Shown in pieces: positions 15,301 to 27,420 of a stretch of 64,000 nt of DNA; position 1 is the stretch's first letter, and each line of letters opens with the position of its first letter. The notes below the pieces were generated by a model, which saw only the letters and a program-made list of their open reading frames with translations, had not been told where the DNA came from and did not search any database. A program made the translations under genes and the position numbers. The DNA is taken from assembly GCF_932526225.1 (NCBI RefSeq), contig NC_064035.1, positions 4,341,501 through 4,405,500 of the forward strand, written 5' to 3'. This stretch comes from Nematostella vectensis. Lineage: Eukaryota; Cnidaria; Anthozoa; Actiniaria; Edwardsiidae.

Positions 15301-17705
15301 GATGGATGGACACCATGAGTAGGGCGTGATAAGGTGGATGGACACCATGAGTAGGGCGTGATAGGGTGGATTGACACCATGAGAAGTGTGTGTGATAGGG
15401 TGGATGGACACCATGAGTAGGGTGTGTGATAGGGTGGTTTGGCACCATGAGTAGGGTTTGATAGGGTGGATGGACACCATGAGTAGGGTGTGTGATAGGT
15501 CAATAGACACCATGAGTACGGTGTGTGATAGGGTGGATGGACACCATGAGTAGGGTGTGATAGGGTGGATGGACACCATGAGTAGGGTGTGATTAGGGTG
15601 GATGGACACCATGAGTAGGGTGTGTGATAGGGTGGATGGACACAATGAGTAGGGTGTGATAGGGTGGATGGACACCATGAGTAGGGTGTGTGATAGGGTG
15701 GATGGACAACATGAGTAGGGTGTGATAGGGTGGATGGACACCATGAGTAGGGTGTGGATAGGGTGGAAGTACACTATCAGTAGGGTGGGTGATAGGGTGG
15801 ATGGACACCATGAGTAGGGTGTGTGATAGGATGGATGGACAGCATGAGTAGGGCGTGATAGGGTGGATGGACACCATGAGTACGGCGTGATAGGGTGGAT
15901 GGACACCATGAGAAGTGTGTGTGATAGGGTGGATGGACACCATGAGTAGGGTGTGTGATAGGGTGGATGGACACCATGAGTAGGGTGTGATAGGGTGGAT
16001 GGACACCATGAGTAGGGTGTGATAGGGTGGATGGACACCATAAGTAGGGTGTGTGATAGGGTGGTAGGACACCATGAGTAGGGTGTGTTATAGGGTGGAT
16101 GGACACCATGAGTAGGGCATGATAGGGTGGATGGACACCATGAGTATGGCGTGATAAGGTGGATGGACACCATGAGTAGGGCGTGATAGGGTGGATGGAC
16201 ACCATGAGAAGTGTGTGTGATAGGGTGGATGGACACCATGAGTAGGGTGTGTGATAGGGTGGTTGTACACCATGAGAAGGGTGTGATAGGGTGGATGGAC
16301 ACCATGAGTAGGGTGTGATAGGGTGGATGGACACCATAAGTAGGGTGTGTGATAGGGTGGATGGACACCATGAGTAGGGTGTGTGATAGGGTGGTTGGAC
16401 ACCATGAGTAGGGTGTGTGATAGGGTGGATGGACACCATGAGTAGGGTGTGATAGGGTGGAAGTACACCATGAGAAGGGTGTGATAGGGTGGATGGACAC
16501 CATGAGTAGGGTGTGTGATAGGGTGGTTGGACACCATGGGTAGGGTGTGATAGGGTGGATGCACACCATGAGTAGGGCGTGTGATTGGGTGGTTGGACAC
16601 CATGAGTAGGGTGTGTGATAAAGTGGGAGGACACCATGAGTAGGGCGTGTGATAGGGTGGATGGACACCATGAGTAGGGTGTGATAGGGTGGATGGACAC
16701 CATGAGTAGGGTGTGATAGGGTGGATGGACACCATGAGTAGGGTGTGATTAGGGTGGATGGACACCATGAGTAGGGTGTGTGATAGGGTGGATGGACACA
16801 ATGAGTAGGGTGTGATAGGGTGGATGGACACCATGAGTAGGGTGTGTGATAGGGTGGATGGACAACATGAGTAGGGTGTGATAGGGTGGATGGACACCAT
16901 GAGTAGGGCGTGTGATAGGATGGATGGACACCATGAGTACGGTGTGTGATAGGGTGGATGGACACCATGAGTAGGGTGTGATAGGGTGGATTGACACCAT
17001 GAGAAGTGTGTGTGATAGGGTGGATGGACACCATGAGTAGGGTGTGTGATAGGGTGGTTTGGCACCATGAGTAGGGTTTGATAGGGTGGATGGACACCAT
17101 GAGTAGGGTGTGTGATAGGTGGATAGACACCATGAGTACGGTGTGTGATAGGGTGGATGGACACCATGAGTAGGGTGTGATAGGGTGGATGGACACCATG
17201 AGTAGGGTGTGATTAGGGTGGATGGGATACCATGAGTAGGGTGTGTGATAGGGTGGATGGACACAATGAGTAGGGTGTGATAGGGTGGATGGACACCATG
17301 AGTAGGGTGTGTGATAGGGTGGATGGACAACATGAGTAGGGTGTGTGATAGGGTGGATGGACAACATGAGTAGGGTGTGATAGGGTGGATGGACACCATG
17401 AGTAGGGCGTGTGATAGGATGGATGGACACCATGAGTAGGGCGTGATAAGGTGGATGGACACCATGAGTAGGGCGTGATAGGGTGGATTGACACCATGAG
17501 AAGTGTGTGATAGGGTGGATGGACACCATGAGTAGGGTGTGTGATAGGGTGGTTTGGCACCATGAGTAGGGTTTGATAGGGTGGATGGACACCATGAGTA
17601 GGGTGTGTGATAGGTCAATAGACACCATGAGTACGGTGTGTGATAGGGTGGATGGACACCATGAGTAGGGTGTGATAGGGTGGATGGACACCATGAGTAG
17701 GGTGT

Positions 17706-18831
17706 GATTAGGGTGGATGGACACCATGAGTAGGGTGTGTGATAGGGTGGATGGACACAATGAGTAGGGTGTGATAGGGTGGATGGACACCATGAGTAGG
17801 GTGTGTGATAGGGTGGATGGACAACATGAGTAGGGTGTGATAGGGTGGATGGACACCATGAGTAGGGTGTGGATAGGGTGGAAGTACACTATCAGTAGGG
17901 TGGGTGATAGGGTGGATGGACACCATGAGTAGGGTGTGTGATAGGATGGATGGACAGCATGAGTAGGGCGTGATAGGTTGGATGGACACCATGAGTAGGG
18001 CGTGATAGGGTGGATGGACACCATGAGAAGTGTGTGTGATAGGGTGGATTGACACCATGAGAAGTGTGTGTGATAGGGTGGATGGACACCATGAGTAGGG
18101 TGTGTGATAGGGTGGTTTGGCACCATGAGTAGGGTTTGATAGGGTGGATGGACACCATGAGTAGGGTGTGTGATAGGTCAATAGACACCATGAGTACGGT
18201 GTGTGATAGGGTGGATGGACACCATGAGTAGGGTGTGATAGGGTGGATGGACACCATGAGTAGGGTGTGATTAGGGTGGATGGACACCATGAGTAGGGTG
18301 TGTGATAGGGTGGATGGACACAATGAGTAGGGTGTGATAGGGTGGATGGACACCATGAGTAGGGTGTGTGATAGGGTGGATGGACAACATGAGTAGGGTG
18401 TGATAGGGTGGATGGACACCATGAGTAGGGTGTGGATAGGGTGGAAGTACACTATCAGTAGGGTGGGTGATAGGGTGGATGGACACCATGAGTAGGGTGT
18501 GTGATAGGATGGATGGACAGCATGAGTAGGGCGTGATAGGTTGGATGGACACCATGAGTAGGGCGTGATAGGGTGGATGGACACCATGAGAAGTGTGTGT
18601 GATAGGGTGGATGGACACCATGAGTAGGGTGTGTGATAGGGTGGATGGACACCATGAGTAGGGTGTGATAGGGTGGATGGACACTATGAGTAGGGTGTGA
18701 TAGGGTGGATGGACACCATAAGTAGGGTGTGTGATAGGGTGGTTGGACACCATGAGTAGGGTGTGTTATAGGGTGGATGGACACCATGAGTAGGGCATGA
18801 TAGGGTGGATGGACACCATGAGTATGGCGTG
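17706..18831. repeat. Tandem duplication of a block of about 563 bp inside the satellite
   Basis: The rare junctions gattagggtgg and gtgtggatagggtgg recur at exactly 563 bp spacing (17706 to 18269 and 17867 to 18430) with the same order of variant units between them. This is a second, smaller higher-order period next to the 1.56-kb one. Confidence 0.6.
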
Positions 18832-21800
18832 ATAAGGTGGATGGACACCATGAGTAGGGCGTGATAGGGTGGATGGACACCATGAGAAGTGTGTGTGATA
18901 GGGTGGATGGACACCATGAGTAGGGTGTGTGATAGGGTGGTTGTACACCATGAGAAGGGTGTGATAGGGTGGATGGACACCATGAGTAGGGTGTGATAGG
19001 GTGGATGGACACCATAAGTAGGGTGTGTGATAGGGTGGATGGACACCATGAGTAGGGTGTGTGATAGGGTGGTTGGACACCATGAGTAGGGTGTGTGATA
19101 GGGTGGATGGACACCATGAGTAGGGTGTGATAGGGTGGAAGTACACCATGAGAAGGGTGTGATAGGGTGGATGGACACCATGAGTAGGGTGTGTGATAGG
19201 GTGGTTGGACACCATGGGTAGGGTGTGATAGGGTGGATGCACACCATGAGTAGGGCGTGTGATTGGGTGGTTGGACACCATGAGTAGGGTGTGTGATAAA
19301 GTGGGTGGACACCATGAGTAGGGCGTGTGATAGGGTGGATGGACACCATGAGTAGGGTGTGATAGGGTGGATGGACACCATGAGTAGGGTGTGATAGGGT
19401 GGATGGACACCATGAGTAGGGTGTGATTAGGGTGGATGGACACCATGAGTAGGGTGTGTGATAGGGTGGATGGACACCATAAGTAGGGTGTGTGATAGGG
19501 TGGTTGGACACCATGAGTAGGGTGTGTTATAGGGTGGATGGACACCATGAGTAGGGCATGATAGGGTGGATGGACACCATGAGTATGGCGTGATAAGGTG
19601 GATGGACACCATGAGTAGGGCGTGATAGGGTGGATGGACACCATGAGAAGTGTGTGTGATAGGGTGGATGGACACCATGAGTAGGGTGTGTGATAGGGTG
19701 GTTGTACACCATGAGAAGGGTGTGATAGGGTGGATGGACACCATGAGTAGGGTGTGATAGGGTGGATGGACACCATAAGTAGGGTGTGTGATAGGGTGGA
19801 TGGACACCATGAGTAGGGTGTGTGATAGGGTGGTTGGACACCATGAGTAGGGTGTGTGATAGGGTGGATGGACACCATGAGTAGGGTGTGATAGGGTGGA
19901 AGTACACCATGAGAAGGGTGTGATAGGGTGGATGGACACCATGAGTAGGGTGTGTGATAGGGTGGTTGGACACCATGGGTAGGGTGTGATAGGGTGGATG
20001 CACACCATGAGTAGGGCGTGTGATTGGGTGGTTGGACACCATGAGTAGGGTGTGTGATAAAGTGGGTGGACACCATGAGTAGGGCGTGTGATAGGGTGGA
20101 TGGACACCATGAGTAGGGTGTGATAGGGTGGATGGACACCATGAGTAGGGTGTGATAGGGTGGATGGACACCATGAGTAGGGTGTGATTAGGGTGGATGG
20201 ACACCATGAGTAGGGTGTGTGATAGGGTGGATGGACACAATGAGTAGGGTGTGATAGGGTGGATGGACACCATGAGTAGGGTGTGTGATAGGGTGGATGG
20301 ACAACATGAGTAGGGTGTGATAGGGTGGATGGACACCATGAGTAGGGTGTGGATAGGGTGGAAGTACACTATCAGTAGGGTGGGTGATAGGGTGGATGGA
20401 CACCATGAGTAGGGTGTGTGATAGGATGGATGGACAGCATGAGTAGGGCGTGATAGGGTGGATGGACACCATGAGTAGGGCGTGATAGGGTGGATGGACA
20501 CCATGAGAAGTGTGTGTGATAGGGTGGATGGACACCATGAGTAGGGTGTGTGATAGGGTGGATGGACACCATGAGTAGGGTGTGATAGGGTGGATGGACA
20601 CCATGAGTAGGGTGTGATAGGGTGGATAGACACCATAAGTAGGGTGTGTGATAGGGTGGATGGACACCATGAGTAGGGTGTGTGATAGGGTGGTTGGACA
20701 CCATGAGTAGGGTGTGTTATAGGGTGGATGGACACCATGAGTAGGGCATGATAAGGTGGATGGACACCATGAGTAGGGCGTGATAAGGTGGATGGACACC
20801 ATGAGTAGGGCGTGATAGGGTGGATGGACACCATGAGAAGTGTGTGTGATAGGGTGGATGGACACCATGAGTAGGGTGTGATAGGGTGGATGGACACCAT
20901 GAGTAGGGTGTGTGATAGGGTGGATGGACACCATGAGTAGGGCGTGTGATAGGGTGGTTGGACACCATGAGTAGGGTGTGTTATAGGGTGGATGGACACC
21001 ATGAGTAGGGCATGATAGGGTGGATGGACACCATGGGTAGGGTGTGATAGGGTGGATGGACACCATGAGTAGGGCATGTGATAGGATGGATGGACAGCAT
21101 GAGTAGGGCGTGATAGGGTGGATGGACACCATGAGTAGGGCGTGATAGGGTGGATGGCACCATGAGAAGTGTGTGTGATAGGGTGGATGGACACCATGAG
21201 TAGGGTGTGTGATAGGGTGGATGGACACCATGAGAAGGGTGTGATAGGGTGGATGGACACCATGAGTAGGGTGTGATAGGGTGGATGGACACCATAAGTA
21301 GGGTGTGTGATAGGGTGGATGGACACCATGAGTAGGGTGTGTGATAGGGTGGTTGGACACCATGAGTAGGGTGTGTGATAGGGTGGATGGACACCATGAG
21401 TAGGGTGTGATAGGGTGGAAGTACACCATGAGAAGGGTGTGATAGGATGGATGGACACCATGAGTAGGGTGTGTGATAAGGTGGTTGGACACCATGGGTA
21501 GGGTGTGATAGGGTGGATGGACACCATGAGTAGGGCGTGTGATAGGGTGGTTGGACACCATGAGTAGGGTGTGTGATAAAGTGGGTGGACACCATGAGTA
21601 GGGCGTGTGATAGGGTGGATGGACACCATGAGTAGGGTGTGTGATAGGGTGGTTGGACACCATGAGTAGGGTGTGTGATAAGGTGGATGGACACCATGAG
21701 TAGGGTGTGATAGGGTGGAAGTACACCATGAGAAGGGTGTGATAGGGTGGAAGGACACCATGAGTAGGGCGTGTGATAGGATGGATGGACACCATGAGTA

Positions 21801-24800
21801 GGGCGTGATAAGGTGGAAGTACACCATGAGAAGGGTGTGATAGGGTGGATGGACACCATGAGTAGGGTGTGTGATAGGGTGGTTGGACACCATGGGTAGG
21901 GTGTGTGATAAGGTGGATGGACACCATGAGTAGGGTGTGATAGGGTGGAAGTACACCATGAGAAGGGTGTGATAGGGTGGAAGTACACCATGAGAAGGGT
22001 GTGATAGGGTGGATGGACACCATGAGTAGGGTGTGTGATAGGGTGGTTGGACACCATGGGTAGGGTGTGATAGGGTGGATGGACACCATGAGTAGGGCGT
22101 GTGATAGGATGGATGGACACCATGAGTAGGGCGTGATAAGGTGGATGGACACCATGAGTAGGGCGTGATAGGGTGGATTGACACAATGAGAAGTGTGTGT
22201 GATAGGGTGGATGGACACCATGAGTAGGATGTGTGATAGGGTGGTTTGGCACCATGAGTAGGGTTTGATAGGCTGGATGGACACCATGAGTAGGGCATGT
22301 GATAGGATGGATGGACAGCATGAGTAGGGCGTGATAGGGTGGAAGTACACAATGAGTAGGGTGTGTGATAGGGTGGATGGACAGTATGAGTAGGGTGTGA
22401 TAGGGTGGATGGACACCATGAGTAGGGTGTGGATAGGGTGGAAGTACACTATCAGTAGGGTGGGTGATAGGGTGGATGGACACCATGAGTAGGGTGTGTG
22501 ATAGGATGGATGGACAGCATGAGTAGGGCGTGATAGGGTGGATGGACACCATGAGTAGGGCGTGATAGGGTGGATGGACACCATGAGAAGTGTGTGTGAT
22601 AGGGTGGATGGACACCATGAGTAGGGTGTGTGATAGGGTGGATGGACACCATGAGTAGGGTGTGATAGGGTGGATGGACACCATGAGTAGGGTGTGATAG
22701 GGTGGATGGACACCATAAGTAGGGTGTGTGATAGGGTGGATGGACAACATGAGTAGGGTGTGTGATAGGGTGGTTGGACACCATGAGTAGGGTGTGTTAT
22801 AGGGTGGATGGACACCATGAGTAGGGCATGATAAGGTGGATGGACACCATGAGTAGGGCGTGATAAGGTGGATGGACACCATGAGTAGGGCGTGATAGGG
22901 TGGATGGACACCATGAGAAGTGTGTGTGATAGGGTGGATGGACACCATGAGTAGGGTGTGATAGGGTGGATGGACACCATGAGTAGGGTGTGTGATAGGG
23001 TGGATGGACACCATGAGTAGGGCGTGTGATAGGGTGGTTGGACACCATGAGTAGGGTGTGTTATAGGGTGGATGGACACCATGAGTAGGGCATGATAGGG
23101 TGGATGGACACCATGGGTAGGGTGTGATAGGGTGGATGGACACCATGAGTAGGGCATGTGATAGGATGGATGGACAGCATGAGTAGGGCGTGATAGGGTG
23201 GATGGACACCATGAGTAGGGCGTGATAGGGTGGATGGCACCATGAGAAGTGTGTGTGATAGGGTGGATGGACACCATGAGTAGGGTGTGTGATAGGGTGG
23301 ATGGACACCATGAGAAGGGTGTGATAGGGTGGAAGGACACCATGAGTAGGGTGTGATAGGGTGGATGGACACCATGAGTAGGGTGTGTGATAAGGTGGTT
23401 GGACACCATGGGTAGGGTGTGATAGGGTGGATGGACACCATGAGTAGGGCGTGTGATAGGGTGGTTGGACACCATGAGTAGGGTGTGTGATAAAGTGGGT
23501 GGACACCATGAGTAGGGCGTGTGATAGGGTGGATGGACACCATGAGTAGGGTGTGTGATAGGGTGGTTGGACACCATGAGTAGGGTGTGTGATAAGGTGG
23601 ATGGACACCATGAGTAGGGTGTGATAGGGTGGAAGTACACCATGAGAAGGGTGTGATAGGGTGGATGGACACCATGAGTAGGGCGTGTGATAGGATGGAT
23701 GGACACCATGAGTAGGGCGTGATAAGGTGGAAGTACACCATGAGAAGGGTGTGATAGGGTGGATGGACACCATGAGTAGGGTGTGTGATAGGGTGGTTGG
23801 ACACCATGGGTAGGGTGTGTGATAAGGTGGATGGACACCATGAGTAGGGTGTGATAGGGTGGAAGTACACCATGAGAAGGGTGTGATAGGGTGGAAGTAC
23901 ACCATGAGAAGGGTGTGATAGGGTGGATGGACACCATGAGTAGGGTGTGTGATAGGGTGGTTGGACACCATGGGTAGGGTGTGATAGGGTGGATGGACAC
24001 CATGAGTAGGGCGTGTGATAGGATGGATGGACACCATGAGTAGGGCGTGATAAGGTGGATGGACACCATGAGTAGGGCGTGATAGGGTGGATTGACACCA
24101 TGAGAAGTGTGTGTGATAGGGTGGATGGACACCATGAGTAGGATGTGTGATAGGGTGGTTTGGCACCATGAGTAGGGTTTGATAGGGTGGATGGACACCA
24201 TGAGTAGGGCATGTGATAGGATGGATGGACAGCATGAGTAGGGCGTGATAGGGTGGATGGACACCATGAGTAGGGCGTGATAGGGTGGATGGCACCATGA
24301 GAAGTGTGTGTGATAGGGTGGATGGACACCATGAGTAGGGTGTGTGATAGGGTGGATGGACACCATGAGAAGGGTGTGATAGGGTGGATGGACACCATGA
24401 GTAGGGTGTGATAGGGTGGATGGACACCATAAGTAGGGTGTGTGATAGGGTGGATGGACACCATGAGTAGGGTGTGTGATAGGGTGGTTGGACACCATGA
24501 GTAGGGTGTGTGATAGGGTGGATGGACACCATGAGTAGGGTGTGATAGGGTGGAAGTACACCATGAGAAGGGTGTGATAGGGTGGATGGACACCATGAGT
24601 AGGGTGTGTGATAGGATGGATGGACACCATGAGTAGGGCGTGATAAGGTGGAAGTACACCATGAGAAGGATGTGATAGGGTGGATGGACACCATGAGTAG
24701 GGTGTGTGATAGGGTGGTTGGACACCATGGGTAGGGTGTGTGATAAGGTGGATGGACACCATGAGTAGGGTGTGATAGGGTGGAAGTACACCATGAGAAG

Positions 24801-27420
24801 GGTGTGATAGGGTGGAAGTACACCATGAGAAGGGTGTGATAGGGTGGATGGACACCATGAGTAGGGCGTGATAGGGTGGATGGCACCATGAGAAGTGTGT
24901 GTGATAGGGTGGATGGACACCATGGGTAGGGTGTGATAGGGTGGATGGACACCATGAGTAGGGCGTGTGATAGGGTGGTTGGTTGGACACCATGAGTAGG
25001 GTGTGTGATAAAGTGGGTGGACACCATGAGTAGGGCGTGTGATAGGGTGGATGGACACCATAAGTAGGGTGTGTGATAGGGTGGTTGGACACCATGAGTA
25101 GGGTGTGTGATAAGGTGGATGGACACCATGAGTAGGGTGTGATAGGGTGGAAGTACACCATGAGAAGGGTGTGATAGGGTGGATGGACACCATGAGTAGG
25201 GCGTGTGATAGGATGGATGGACACCATGAGTAGGGCGTGATAAGGTGGAAGTACACCATGAGAAGGATGTGATAGGGTGGATGGACACCATGAGTAGGGT
25301 GTGTGATAGGGTGGTTGGACACCATGGGTAGGGTGTGTGATAAGGTGGATGGACACCATGAGTAGGGTGTGATAGGGTGGAAGTACACCATGAGAAGGGT
25401 GTGATAGGGTGGAAGTACACCATGAGAAGGGTGTGATAGGGTGGATGGACACCATGAGTAGGGTGTGTGATAGGGTGGTTGGACACCATGGGTAGGGTGT
25501 GATAGGGTGGATGGACACCATGAGTAGGGCGTGTGATAGGATGGATGGACACCATGAGTAGGGCGTGATAAGGTGGATGGACACCATGAGTAGGGCGTGA
25601 TAGGGTGGATTGACACCATGAGAAGTGTGTGTGATAGGGTGGATGGACACCATGAGTAGGATGTGTGATAGGGTGGTTTGGCACCATGAGTAGGGTTTGA
25701 TAGGGTGGATGGACACCATGAGTAGGGTGTGTGATAGGTGGATGGACACCATGAGTACGGTGTGTGATAGGGTGGATGGACACCATGAGTAGGGTGTGAT
25801 AGGGTGGATGGACACCATGAGTAGGGTGTGATTAGGGTGGATGGACACCATGAGTAGGGTGTGTGATAGGGTGGATGGACACAATGAGTAGGGTGTGATA
25901 GGGTGGATGGACACCATGAGTAGGGTGTGTGATAGGGTGGATGGACAACATGAGTAGGGTGTGATAGGGTGGATGGACACCATGAGTAGGGCGTGTGATA
26001 GGATGGATGGACACCATGAGTAGGGCGTGATAAGGTGGATGGACACCATGAGTAGGGCGTGATAGGGTGGATTGACACCATGAGAAGTGTGTGTGATAGG
26101 GTGGATGGACACCATGAGTAGGGTGTGTGATAGGGTGGTTTGGCACCATGAGTAGGGTTTGATAGGGTGGATGGACACCATGAGTAGGGTGTGTGATAGG
26201 TGGATAGACACCATGAGTACGGTGTGTGATAGGGTGGATGGACACCATGAGTAGGGTGTGTGATAGGTGGATAGACACCATGAGTACGGTGTGTGATAGG
26301 GTGGATGGACACCATGAGTAGGGTGTGATAGGGTGGATGGACACCATGAGTAGGGTGTGTGATAGGGTGGATGGACACAATGAGTAGGGTGTGATAGGGT
26401 GGATGGACACCATGAGTAGGGTGTGTGATAGGGTGGATGGACAACATGAGTAGGGTGTGATAGGGTGGATGGACACCATGAGTAGGGTGTGGATAGGGTG
26501 GAAGTACACTATCAGTAGGGTGGGTGATAGGGTGGATGGACACCATGAGTAGGGTGTGTGATAGGGTGGATGGACACCATGAGTAGGGCGTGTGATAGGG
26601 TGGTTGGACACCATGAGTAGGGTGTGTGATAAGGTGGATGGACACCATGAGTAGGGTGTGATAGGGTGGAAGTACACCATGAGAAGGGTGTGATAGGGTG
26701 GATGGACACCATGAGTAGGGCGTGTGATAGGATGGATGGACACCATGAGTAGGGCGTGATAAGGTGGATGGACACCATGAGTAGGGCGTGATAGGGTGGA
26801 TTGACACCATGAGAAGTGTGTGTGATAGGGTGGATGGACACCATGAGTAGGGCGTGATAGGGTGGATTGACACCATGAGAAGTGTGTGTGATAGGGTGGA
26901 TGGACACCATGAGTAGGGTGTGTGATAGGGTGGTTTGGCACCATGAGTAGGGTTTGATAGGGTGGATGGACACCATGAGTAGGGTGTGTGATATGTGGAT
27001 GGACACCATGAGTATGGTGTGTGATAGGGTGGATGGACACCATGAGTAGGGTGTGATAGGGTGGATGGACACCATGAGTAGGGTGTGATTAGGGTGGATG
27101 GACACCATGAGTAGGGTGTGTGATAGGGTGGATGGACACAATGAGTAGGGTGTGATAGGGTGGATGGACACCATGAGTAGGGTGTGTGATAGGGTGGATG
27201 GACACCATGAGTAGGGTGTGTGATAGGGTGGATGGACACCATGAGTAGGGTGTGGATAGGGTGGAAGTACACTATCAGTAGGGTGGGTGATAGGGTGGAT
27301 GGACACCATGAGTAGGGTGTGTGATAGGGTGGATGGACACCATGAGTAGGGTGTGTAATAGGGTGGTTGGACACCATGAGTAGGGTGTGACAGGGTTTTT
27401 GGGCAGCATGAGCAGGGTGT

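Larger units (their letters stand above)
1..27420. repeat. Giant minisatellite, 32-34 bp unit, about 820 copies
   Basis: The whole stretch is built from one G-rich unit beginning gggtggatggacaccatgag and continuing tagggtgtgata or tagggtgtgtgata, so most units are 32 or 34 bp. Common variants are ggttggacacc, ggaagtacaccatgagaag, gcgtgataag and ggatagacacc. There is no non-repeat insertion anywhere. The array runs off the left edge of the window and decays over its last unit (27391-27420) before unique sequence starts. The variants recur in long ordered blocks, so there is higher-order structure of about 0.56, 0.76, 1.1 and 1.56 kb. The minus-strand unit has no stop codon in any frame, which creates open frames up to 14 kb that are not genes. 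It lies on the downstream side of the primase gene and may sit in its last intron. Confidence 0.97.

Noticed and set aside
4102-18126. Minus-strand open frame of 4,674 codons, and some 40 similar frames across 1-27476
   Set aside because: The minus-strand repeat unit contains no TAA, TAG or TGA in any frame, so any frame stays open. The peptides simply cycle through the three readings of the unit (HPPYHTPYSWCPSTLSHTLL-like), switching with 32- and 34-bp units. No gene is supported.
1-27420. Telomeric or subtelomeric repeat
   Set aside because: The unit is G-rich but has no TTAGGG-type tandem; the period and sequence do not match known telomere repeats. A subtelomeric location cannot be judged from the window.
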